DNA of 64,000 nucleotides from Cellulosimicrobium cellulans. Its GTDB lineage: Bacteria > Actinomycetota > Actinomycetes > Actinomycetales > Cellulomonadaceae. Made by a program: the position numbers and the translations under genes. Of this stretch, positions 9,801 to 16,420 are shown one piece after another. The stretch covers positions 1,860,001 to 1,924,000 of the forward strand of contig NZ_JAFBCN010000001.1 in the NCBI RefSeq assembly GCF_016907755.1, read 5' to 3'. How positions within the stretch are numbered: the first letter of the stretch is position 1; every line of letters starts with the position of its first letter. The notes under the pieces were generated by a model. The model ran no database searches, was not told where the DNA came from, and saw only the letters and a list, made by a program, of their open reading frames with translations.

Positions 9801-10337
9801 TGGCCGACGCGCCAGCTCCGCCGTCGGGCGGACCGCATGATCGAGAAGCTCGCGGCCTACGTCGCGCAGGCGGGCGAGCCGCTCCTCGTCGAGCCGACGT
9901 TCGACGTCACCGTCGGGCGTGCGCGCCTGCGCGGGACGATCGACCGGGTCGAGGACGCGGGCGAGGGCAAGGTCCGGGTCGTCGACCTCAAGACAGGGCG
10001 ACGCACCGCGACCAAGGCGGAGGGCGCCGAGCACCCGCAGCTCGGCGCGTACCAGCTCGCGGTCGAGGCGGGCGCGCTCGACGTGCCCGAGGGGACGCGG
10101 AGCGCGGGAGCGCAGCTCGTCTACGTGGGCAGCACGCACGTCGGCCCTGCCGTCGTCCCGCAGCCCGCGCTCGACCCGGCGCCCGACGGCTCGAGCTGGG
10201 CCCGCGACCTCGTCGAGGAGGCTGCCGGCACGATGTCGGCGGCGACGTTCACGGCCCGCCAGAACGGGCTGTGCGAGATGTGCCCGGTGCGTCGCGCGTG
10301 CCCGGTGCAGCCCGAGGGCAGGAGGGTCGTGGCGTGA
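6837..10337 (+). CDS. adnA: AdnA-type helicase-nuclease subunit
   Basis: A 1166-residue subunit of the actinobacterial AdnAB motor-nuclease that resects double-strand breaks. UvrD/Rep-like motor: Walker A GAPGTGKT at residues 43-50, motif II VVVDDYQEAT near 261, and AAGREWDVVVVAGVQDGVWPD in the second RecA domain. The C-terminal RecB-like nuclease has GTIDRV, VRVVDLKTGRRT and QLGAYQLAV. Its Fe-S cysteines are C932 (STCPL) and C1146/C1149/C1155 (CEMCPVRRACP). The motif II acidic residue is Asp (DDYQE) where AdnB has DEYQD, an asymmetry between the two motors. The start is uncertain; GTG 6837 was chosen because family homology begins shortly after it. The stop overlaps the adnB start. Confidence 0.9.
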   Translation: MPRTTAPRLVARPRDHEADVALDDSQRAALAAAAGPGATLVVGAPGTGKTLVAQEVVLAALADGLAPERVLLLASSRRAAASLRDRLSARARRTVGAPMVRTAASAAFAVLRERAAALGEPVPTLISGPEQDLVLSELLEGHLEGDLAHLGSPLVLPPGLPEEALGLRGLRQELRDLLMRAAERGLTPADLAALGDRYERPEWSLGAQLFAEYLDVTALRSGTPDAGARFDPAIVVDEAAEALLAWDDEVPDAARPRWDLVVVDDYQEATVATARLLHVLHDDGARLVLLGDPDSAVQTFRGASPGLVGRASAPARRDGARRGELGARVAVLGTAWRQDAALRDVTRRVAAQVGTVAGAVHRGAAPRHAHVAEVAVGDAAADGAPRQVDAPQGAGSGGDAGAATPPVQVAVLSAVAQEAAFVARELRAEHLLHGTPWHRMAVVARTGTRLAALRRELVAASVPVTLLGSDVPLRDEPAVAPLLAAVRVCVADPDDAEALDPFTAAALLTSPVGALDVVALRRLRRALRAEELEGGGGRSSDALLVELLQDPARAATLPPTVRRGPVAVARALAAGRTAAAEPGATAQTVLWAVWAATGLAERWRSAALDGGPAGARADRDLDAVLALFRAAETFVDRMPGAPAEAFVEYLASQDLPADSLAASASGADAVAALTPAGAAGREWDVVVVAGVQDGVWPDLRLRDSLLGSQALVELLAGRAHDAHGVGSQARAQVLADELRAFVVATSRATRRLVVTAVQDAEEAPSVFCDLVVPPAAPEGPDAGPDGPDDGSPQPAAGGGTSAAPAPGADPDARRHVRVGAPLDLRGLVAAARGVLVEAAAREARASTGASGESSDRVAPGADRGNARADDGVRDARAVAAATLLADLGELGVAEARPETWYGVAGVSSTASLRGAEEMVTVSPSKVETVSTCPLRWSLEAAGGTAPDATHQSLGTLVHSIAESHPSGSLAELRAELDRRWAELALPEGWPTRQLRRRADRMIEKLAAYVAQAGEPLLVEPTFDVTVGRARLRGTIDRVEDAGEGKVRVVDLKTGRRTATKAEGAEHPQLGAYQLAVEAGALDVPEGTRSAGAQLVYVGSTHVGPAVVPQPALDPAPDGSSWARDLVEEAAGTMSAATFTARQNGLCEMCPVRRACPVQPEGRRVVA

Positions 10338-13300
10338 GCAGCGAGCTGTTCGAGCTCCCGGAACCGGACGCGACGCGTCCGTCGGTCCGGCTGGCAGCGT
10401 CCGACGGGGTCGCGGTCGAGGAAGCGGGCGGTGCCGTCGAGCCGCCCCGCCCGACGCTGTCCGCGACCCGCATCGCCGACCTGCTGGGCCGGCCCCGCCC
10501 GACCCCGGAGCAGGTCGAGGTGATCGAGGCGCCGCTCGAGCCGACGCTCGTCGTCGCCGGCGCCGGCTCGGGCAAGACGGAGACCATGGCGGCGCGCGTC
10601 GTCTGGCTCATCGCGAACGAGCTCGTCGCGCCGGACGCGGTGCTCGGCCTGACCTTCACGCGCAAGGCGGCGGGCGAGCTGTCCGAGCGCGTCCAGGTGC
10701 GGCTCGCGCAGCTCGCGCGCGCCCGCGGCGGCGCGTCGTCCGCCCTGTCGCTGCTCGACCGGCCGACGGTCGCCACGTACAACGCCTACGCCGCGTCGCT
10801 CGTGGGCGACCACGGTCTGCGCGTGGGCGTCGAGCCCGGGGCGCGGCTGCTGGGCGAGGCGCAGCAGTGGCAGCTCGCGTCCGAGGTCGTGGAGGGGTGG
10901 GACGACGACCTCGGCACCGACCGCGCGCTCAGCACGGTCGTCGCGGCCGTCCTCGGCCTCTCCGGCGCGCTCGGCGAGCACCTCCTCGATCCGGGCGAGG
11001 CCCGGGACCGTCTCGCCGACATCGTCGAGCAGCTCGACGCGCTGCCGCTCGGTCCGCGGCAGAAGGCCCGGACCAAGGAGGTCGAGAAGCTCGTCGGCGA
11101 CGTCGCCGAGCGCGTCCGGCTGCTCGACGTCGTCGCCGAGTACCGGCGCCGCAAGCGCGCCACGGACTCCCTCGACTTCGGCGACCAGGTGGCGCTCGCG
11201 GCCCGGCTCGCGCGCGAGGTGCCGGTCGTGGGGGAGACGGAACGCGCCCGGTTCCGGGTCGTCCTGCTCGACGAGTACCAGGACACGTCGCACGCGCAGG
11301 TCGAGCTCCTCGCGGGCCTGTTCGGCGGCGGGCACCCGGTGACGGCCGTCGGCGACCCGCACCAGTCGATCTACGGGTGGCGCGGCGCGAGCGCGGGCGG
11401 CCTCGCGCGGTTCCCCGACCGGTTCCCGCGGTCGACGGGCGACCGGTCGGCGGTGCGCTTCCTGTCGACGTCGTGGCGCAACGACGCCGCGGTGCTGGCC
11501 GCGGCGAACGTCACCGCGGGCCCGCTGCGGGCGGCGGGGGCGGGTGGCCGCGACCGGGTCGAGGTGCCCGCGCTCGCGCTGCGCCCGGGCGCGGGGGCGG
11601 GCACGGTCTCCGCGCACGTCGCGGCCACCGCCGAGGAGGAGGCAGGTGCCGTCGCGGAGCTCGTCGCCGCGCGCTGGCGACCGGCGAGCGCCCCCGGCGG
11701 GCGCGTCACGGCCGCGGTCTTGTGCCGCAAGCGCAGCCAGTTCGCCGCGGTCGAGGTGGCGCTGCGGCGCCGCGGCCTGCCGGTGGAGGTCGTGGGCCTC
11801 GGCGGCCTCCTGACGACGCCGGAGGTCGTCGACGTCGTCGCGCTCCTCGAGGCCGTGCACGACCCCTCGCGCGGCGACGCGCTCGTCCGGCTCCTCACGG
11901 GTCCCCGGCTCAACCTCGGGTCGGCGGACCTGCACGCCCTGGGCAGCCGCGCGGCGGACCTCGCGCGGCACGAGGGCGCGCTCGGGTCGCGCCGTCGCAC
12001 GGCGGGATCGGCCGACGGCGCCGAGCTCGTGGTCGTGGAGGGCGACGTGGCCGACCACCGCTCGATCGTCGACGCCCTCGACGACCTGCCAGACCCGGGC
12101 GAGCCCGCCGCCGACGGCCGCACGCTCACGCCGCAGGGGCACGCCCGCCTGTCGGCACTCGCCCGGACCCTGCGCGCGCTGCGCGGGCTCACGTACCTGT
12201 CGCTGCCGGAGCTCGTCGTCGAGGCGGAGCGTGCGCTCGGTCTCGACGTCGAGGCCGTGACGAACGAGGCGCTGCTCGCGTCGCGCCGCCTCGTGGACCC
12301 CGAGGCCGTGAGCGACCGCGCGCGCGAGCACCTCGACGCGTTCCGCGACGTGGCCGCGACGTTCACCCAGACGGCGGACGTCGTGACCCTGGGTGCGTTC
12401 CTCGCGTGGCTCGGGGTCGCGTCGACGCGTGAGAACGGGCTGGACCTGCCGGTGCGCGAGCCGGACCCGGACGCCGTGCAGGTGATCACCGCGCACGCGG
12501 CGAAGGGGCTCGAGTGGGACGTCGTCGTCGTCCCCGGGCTCGTCGACGGCGTGTTCCCGACGACGGCGCAGTCGTCCGCGGGCGTGCGCGCGGACAGCGG
12601 GTGGCTCACCGACGTGAGCCAGCTCCCGTACCCGTTGCGCGGCGACGCCGCCGACCTGCCGGAGTTCCGCTTCGACCTCGCGTCCGACACCAAGGAGCTC
12701 GTGGCGCGACGCGACGAGTTCCGGGCGGCGAGCGGCGAGCACCAGCTCGCGGAGGAGCGCCGGCTCGCCTACGTCGCGTTCACCCGGGCGCGCCGCGAGC
12801 TGTACCTCACGGCGGCGTGGTGGCAGACGGGCTCCCGCCCGCGCGTGCTCTCGCCGTTCCTCCTCGAGCTCGTGGAGTCCGGGGTCGTGGCGGCGGACGG
12901 CTGGTCGGCCCCGCCCGGGCCCGACGACACCAACCCGCTCGAGGACGTCGAGGTCACGGGGGAGTGGCCCGCCCCCGACGACGCGCCCGAGGGTTCGGCG
13001 CGCGCCGTCCTGCGCGGCACCGCGGCGGCGGTCGAGCGTGCGGCCCTCGTCCGCGCGGGCGGGAGCGGCCCCGCGGGTCTCACCGCGCCCACGGGCGTGC
13101 TCGTCGACGCCGAGGGGCGCGACCTCGTCGCGCTCGCCCGGGTCCTGCTCGCGGAGCGGGCCGAGCGCTCGGGCCGGGAGGTCGAGCTCCCGGCGCACGT
13201 CTCGGCGTCGAGCCTCGTGCGGCTCGCGGCCGACCGCGACGAGTACGCGCTGCACCTGCGCCGCCCGGTCCCGGTCGAGCCCACGGTGCACGCGCGCCGC

Positions 13301-13795
13301 GGCACGCGGTTCCACCTGTGGGCCGAGCGCTACTTCACGACGTCGTCGCTCCTGGACGTCGAGGACCTCCCCGGCGCGGACGACGACGACCTCGACCCGG
13401 ACGCGGACCTCGAGACCCTGCAGCGGACGTTCGTCGCGTCCGAGTGGGCGACCAGGACCCCCGTCGCGGTCGAGGTCGACGTCGAGACCCCCGTCGGCGG
13501 CACGGTGCTGCGCTCGCGCATCGACGCGGTGTTCCCCGAGCGACCGGAGCACGCCGGAGGGGCGCGTGACGCCGTCGTGGTCGTCGACTGGAAGACGGGG
13601 CGGGCGCCGTCGGACCCTGCGGCGCGCAGCGTGCGCGAGGTGCAGCTCGCGGTCTACCGGCTCGCGTGGTCCCGGTGGACGGGGCTGCCGCTGGAGAAGG
13701 TGAACGCCGCGTTCTACTACGTCGCGTCCGACGAGACGGTGCGCCCGCGCCGGCTCCTCGGCGAGGCGGAGATCGAGGCGCTGCTGGCGGGCTGA
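10334..13795 (+). CDS. adnB: AdnB-type helicase-nuclease subunit
   Basis: A 1153-residue partner of AdnA, starting at GTG 10334 in a GTGA overlap with the adnA stop, so translation is probably coupled. Complete UvrD-type motor: AGAGSGKT near residues 75-83, LTFTRKAAGELSERV, LLDEYQDTSHAQ near 312, GDPHQSIYGWRGAS, TAHAAKGLEWDVVVVPGLVDG and VAFTRARRELYL. The C-terminal nuclease has RGTRFHLWAERYF, SRIDAVF, VVVVDWKTG and VQLAVYRLAW, the RecB-type metal-binding core. No cysteine cluster is visible in this subunit. The pair acts in homologous recombination repair in place of RecBCD. Both subunits appear intact. Confidence 0.93.
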   Translation: MSSELFELPEPDATRPSVRLAASDGVAVEEAGGAVEPPRPTLSATRIADLLGRPRPTPEQVEVIEAPLEPTLVVAGAGSGKTETMAARVVWLIANELVAPDAVLGLTFTRKAAGELSERVQVRLAQLARARGGASSALSLLDRPTVATYNAYAASLVGDHGLRVGVEPGARLLGEAQQWQLASEVVEGWDDDLGTDRALSTVVAAVLGLSGALGEHLLDPGEARDRLADIVEQLDALPLGPRQKARTKEVEKLVGDVAERVRLLDVVAEYRRRKRATDSLDFGDQVALAARLAREVPVVGETERARFRVVLLDEYQDTSHAQVELLAGLFGGGHPVTAVGDPHQSIYGWRGASAGGLARFPDRFPRSTGDRSAVRFLSTSWRNDAAVLAAANVTAGPLRAAGAGGRDRVEVPALALRPGAGAGTVSAHVAATAEEEAGAVAELVAARWRPASAPGGRVTAAVLCRKRSQFAAVEVALRRRGLPVEVVGLGGLLTTPEVVDVVALLEAVHDPSRGDALVRLLTGPRLNLGSADLHALGSRAADLARHEGALGSRRRTAGSADGAELVVVEGDVADHRSIVDALDDLPDPGEPAADGRTLTPQGHARLSALARTLRALRGLTYLSLPELVVEAERALGLDVEAVTNEALLASRRLVDPEAVSDRAREHLDAFRDVAATFTQTADVVTLGAFLAWLGVASTRENGLDLPVREPDPDAVQVITAHAAKGLEWDVVVVPGLVDGVFPTTAQSSAGVRADSGWLTDVSQLPYPLRGDAADLPEFRFDLASDTKELVARRDEFRAASGEHQLAEERRLAYVAFTRARRELYLTAAWWQTGSRPRVLSPFLLELVESGVVAADGWSAPPGPDDTNPLEDVEVTGEWPAPDDAPEGSARAVLRGTAAAVERAALVRAGGSGPAGLTAPTGVLVDAEGRDLVALARVLLAERAERSGREVELPAHVSASSLVRLAADRDEYALHLRRPVPVEPTVHARRGTRFHLWAERYFTTSSLLDVEDLPGADDDDLDPDADLETLQRTFVASEWATRTPVAVEVDVETPVGGTVLRSRIDAVFPERPEHAGGARDAVVVVDWKTGRAPSDPAARSVREVQLAVYRLAWSRWTGLPLEKVNAAFYYVASDETVRPRRLLGEAEIEALLAG

Positions 13796-13864
13796 CCGGG
13801 GGGACCGGGCCGCGGACGCGGGTGGTCCGGCGGGGGTCTCCCGGCGCCGGCACGCCGCGTCGCG

Positions 13865-14785
13865 TCAGACGTCGGCGTCCTGCGTGGCGTCGTCGAGGTC
13901 GGCCAGCATGTCGAGCGCGTCGGCGACGACGTCGTCGAGCCCGTGCCGTACGCCGTGCAGGAGCCAGCGTGCGAGCGCGAGCTCGCCGACGAGGAGCGCG
14001 CGGTCCACGAGGTGCTTGTCGGTGAGCTCGGTGCGGCGCAGCTGGTACGCCTCCATGATCGAGTCGATCGCCTCGGGCGGCGCGGAGACGAGCAGCCACG
14101 CGAGGTCGTCCGCGGGGTCCGCGACGCGCGCGCTCGCCCAGTCCGTCACGGCGACGACGCGGCCGCGCGCGACGAGGACCTGCTCCGGGCCGAGGTCACC
14201 GTGCACGACGACTGGCTGGAACCGCCACAGCGACACGTCCTCGAGCGCGGCCTCCCAGCGTCGCAGGAGGGCCGTCGGCACCTTCCCGGTCGCCGCGGCC
14301 TCGTCGAGCTCCGCCATCCGCCGGGCGCGGTACTCCTCGACGTCGTACCCGGGCAGCCCAGCGTCGTCGACGATCGTGCGCGGCAGCTCGTGGATCGACG
14401 CGAGGACGCGGCCGAGGTCGGCGGCGAGCCCGGGCCCGGGGCGCAGCACGTCGACGTCGAGCGTCGTCCCGTCGAGCGCCGGGTGCACGATCGCGCGTCC
14501 GCCCTCGGGCAGGAGGGCGGTGCCGCTGATGCGGGGCACCGCGAACGACAGCACGCCCGTGTCGGCGTAGAGCTGGAGCGAGGTGAGCAGCTCCGCCTCG
14601 GCCTCGAGCGCCGCCCCGGCCTGGAGGCTGCGCGGGGCGCGCACGGTCCACCGCGCGCCGTCGGCGTCGGTGACGACGGCGGTGTCGTAGTCGCCCGGGT
14701 CCTCGACCGCCAGCGCGCTGCGGGCGTCGAGACCCGGCACTGCGGCGGTCGCGAGCGCGGCGAGGGTCAGCGGTGAGCGAGGCAC
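13865..14785 (-). CDS. APH-family phosphotransferase
   Basis: A 306-residue protein of the aminoglycoside/macrolide phosphotransferase fold. The catalytic loop is VVVHGDLGPEQVLVARGRV and the metal-binding Asp is in VTDWASARVADPADDLAWL. The N-lobe (TDADGARWTVRAPRSL...LEAEAELLTSL) is a typical ATP-binding lobe. Family members phosphorylate macrolides, aminoglycosides or small metabolites, and some annotations call this group macrolide 2'-phosphotransferase. Resistance should not be assumed from sequence alone, although it lies 4 kb from whiB7, a regulator of intrinsic antibiotic resistance. The start GTG 14785 is backed by TACCGT six bases upstream. It converges on adnB and diverges from nudC. 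Confidence 0.8.
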   Translation of the reverse strand: MPRSPLTLAALATAAVPGLDARSALAVEDPGDYDTAVVTDADGARWTVRAPRSLQAGAALEAEAELLTSLQLYADTGVLSFAVPRISGTALLPEGGRAIVHPALDGTTLDVDVLRPGPGLAADLGRVLASIHELPRTIVDDAGLPGYDVEEYRARRMAELDEAAATGKVPTALLRRWEAALEDVSLWRFQPVVVHGDLGPEQVLVARGRVVAVTDWASARVADPADDLAWLLVSAPPEAIDSIMEAYQLRRTELTDKHLVDRALLVGELALARWLLHGVRHGLDDVVADALDMLADLDDATQDADV

Positions 14786-14791
14786 CCGACC

Positions 14792-14797
14792 ACGGTA
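14792..14797 (-). promoter_or_regulatory. -10 element TACCGT of a leaderless start
   Basis: TACCGT, six bases, then the GTG start of the phosphotransferase gene on the minus strand. Confidence 0.55.
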
Positions 14798-14844
14798 GTC
14801 GCTCCCCGCCCGCCGCCCGGGGCACCCACGCCGGTCGCGTGCCC

Positions 14845-14850
14845 TACGGT
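14845..14850 (+). promoter_or_regulatory. -10 element TACGGT of a leaderless start
   Basis: TACGGT is followed by CGGAGG and directly by GTG 14857. CGGAGG touches the start codon, too close to work as a ribosome site, so leaderless initiation fits better. Confidence 0.55.
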
Positions 14851-14856
14851 CGGAGG

Positions 14857-15891
14857 GTGACCACCCCCGCCGCCCGACCGTCGTCGGGCACGCTCCCCAG
14901 GACCACCCTCCGCGACCTCCCGCTGCCGCTCGACGGGGCGGTCCTGGACCGCGCGGCCCACCGGCGCGGCGAGCCTGACCTCGTAGGGACGCTGCGCGGC
15001 GAGGCCTCGACGCGCGTCGTCCTCGTCCACCGCGGCCGGCTCGCGCTCGCCGGGGCGAGCCCGACGGACGGCGTCGCGCTGCTCGACCCGGCAGCCCTGT
15101 CCGACGTCGGTGCCGCCGCCGACGAGGACCAGGCGCGCTGGCTCTTCCTCGGGGAGGGGGACGGCACGACGTACCTGGCGCTCGTCCTGCCCGACGACGC
15201 GGACGCGGAGGAGGTCGACATCGAGGGCGTCGACGCGTCCGACCCGTTCGCCGTCCTCGCGCGCGAGCGGTCGTGGTCGGGGCTGCGCGAGCTCGTCGGC
15301 GGGCTCGAGGGGCCGCTGGCGGGGCTCGCGACCGAGGCCGTCGCGCTCGCGGCGTGGCACGCGAACCACACCCGGTGCCCGCGATGCGGCGGCCGGACGA
15401 CGGTCGAGAACGGCGGCTGGACGCGGCGCTGCGTGGCGCAGGGCGTGGAGCTGTACCCGCGCACGGACCCGGCGGTCATCATGACGGTCGTGCACGGCGA
15501 GGGCGCCGACGAGCGGCTGCTGCTGGGGCACGCCGCGCACTGGCCCGAGCGGCGCTTCTCGACGCTCGCCGGGTACGTCGAGCCTGGCGAGTCGCTCGAG
15601 AGCGCGGTGCGGCGCGAGGTCGCGGAGGAGGCGGGCGTCGTCGTCGGCGAGGTCGCCTACCGCGGGAGCCAGCCGTGGCCGTTCCCGGCGTCGCTCATGC
15701 TCGGCTTCGCGGCGCGGGCGCTGACGACCGACGTGCACGTTGACGGCGTCGAGCTCACCGACGCGCGCTGGTTCACGCGCCCCGAGCTCGCCGCCGCCGT
15801 GCGCGCGCAGGAGGTGCTGCTCCCGGGCCGGGCGTCCATCGCGCGCTCGCTGGTCGAGGACTGGTTCGGCGACCGCCTCCCCGACGCCTGA
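14857..15891 (+). CDS. nudC: NAD+ diphosphatase / RNA de-NADding Nudix hydrolase
   Basis: A 344-residue NudC that cleaves NAD(H) pyrophosphate and, in studied homologues, removes NAD caps from RNA. It has an N-terminal NUDIX-like domain, a zinc ribbon, and the Nudix box GYVEPGESLESAVRREVAEEAGV starting near residue 238. The NudC signature SQPWPFPASLM follows. The zinc ribbon shows three cysteines, C174 and C177 (CPRC) and C192; the fourth position is Gln (RRCVAQG). The start GTG 14857 is set by TACGGT six bases upstream. From memory it matches Rv3199c, next to the mycoredoxin and uvrD2 genes, as here. Confidence 0.92.
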   Translation: MTTPAARPSSGTLPRTTLRDLPLPLDGAVLDRAAHRRGEPDLVGTLRGEASTRVVLVHRGRLALAGASPTDGVALLDPAALSDVGAAADEDQARWLFLGEGDGTTYLALVLPDDADAEEVDIEGVDASDPFAVLARERSWSGLRELVGGLEGPLAGLATEAVALAAWHANHTRCPRCGGRTTVENGGWTRRCVAQGVELYPRTDPAVIMTVVHGEGADERLLLGHAAHWPERRFSTLAGYVEPGESLESAVRREVAEEAGVVVGEVAYRGSQPWPFPASLMLGFAARALTTDVHVDGVELTDARWFTRPELAAAVRAQEVLLPGRASIARSLVEDWFGDRLPDA

Positions 15892-15900
15892 GCGCCCCAG

Positions 15901-15966
15901 CCGTTGTGGGCATGAAATGGGCCCGGTTCGGACGTCCGGACCGGGCCCATTTCATGCCCACAACGG
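15901..15966. terminator. 66-bp palindrome, putative bidirectional terminator
   Basis: Two 33-bp arms meet with almost no loop (15901-15933 and 15934-15966) and one mismatch. The left arm begins CCGTTGTGGGCATGAAATGG. It lies between the convergent nudC and mycoredoxin genes, ending eight bases from the latter. Confidence 0.7.
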
Positions 15967-15973
15967 GGTGGGG

Positions 15974-16240
15974 TCAGGCGGCGAGGCGCTGCTTGACCTC
16001 CGCGAGCGACGGGTTGGTCGCGGCCGAGCCGTCGGGGAAGACGACGGTCGGGACCGTCTGGTTGCCGCCGTTCACCGACTCCACGAACTCCGCGGTACCG
16101 GGGGTCTCCTCGATGTTCACCTCGGTGTAGCCGATGCCCTCGGAGTCGAGCTGCGTCTTGAGGCGGCGGCAGTACCCGCACCAGCTCGTCGAGTACATGA
16201 CGATCGAGCCGGGGTCGGGAAGGGTCGGGGCGGTGCTCAT
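15974..16240 (-). CDS. mrx1: Mycoredoxin-1-like glutaredoxin
   Basis: An 88-residue single-domain glutaredoxin fold protein with the redox motif CGYC at residues 21-24 (MYSTSWCGYCRRLKTQL) and the cis-proline loop TVPTVVF. CGYC is the motif of mycobacterial mycoredoxin-1 (Rv3198A), which uses mycothiol to reduce mixed disulfides. It is cytoplasmic. The start is ATG 16240, with AGGAGAG at good spacing upstream; the longer frame upstream lacks support. It is divergent from uvrD2 and convergent with nudC, the same neighbours as in mycobacteria. Mycothiol dependence is inferred from the family. Confidence 0.88.
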   Translation of the reverse strand: MSTAPTLPDPGSIVMYSTSWCGYCRRLKTQLDSEGIGYTEVNIEETPGTAEFVESVNGGNQTVPTVVFPDGSAATNPSLAEVKQRLAA

Positions 16241-16420
16241 CGAGGGCTCTCCTGGTGCGGTTCCGGGCGGCGCGTGCCGCGGGCGATCGGTCGTGACGGT
16301 AACACCGGCGGTCTGCGCGCTGTTCCCGCCGTGAGCCCGCCCCGGGCGCCGACAGGCGTCCGACGGCGTCCGGCCGAGCCGACTCCCGCGTGTCACCGGC
16401 GCCTGCGAGAATCGCGGGTG

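Noticed and set aside
6567-10139. Very long open frame on the minus strand opposite adnA
   Set aside because: High GC makes stop codons rare in antisense frames. The translation is Arg/Gly/His-rich without family motifs, and adnA on the plus strand has full helicase-nuclease motifs.
13865-14785. Acquired antibiotic-resistance gene
   Set aside because: The APH fold is shared by many metabolic kinases, the GC content matches the neighbours and no mobile element flanks it.
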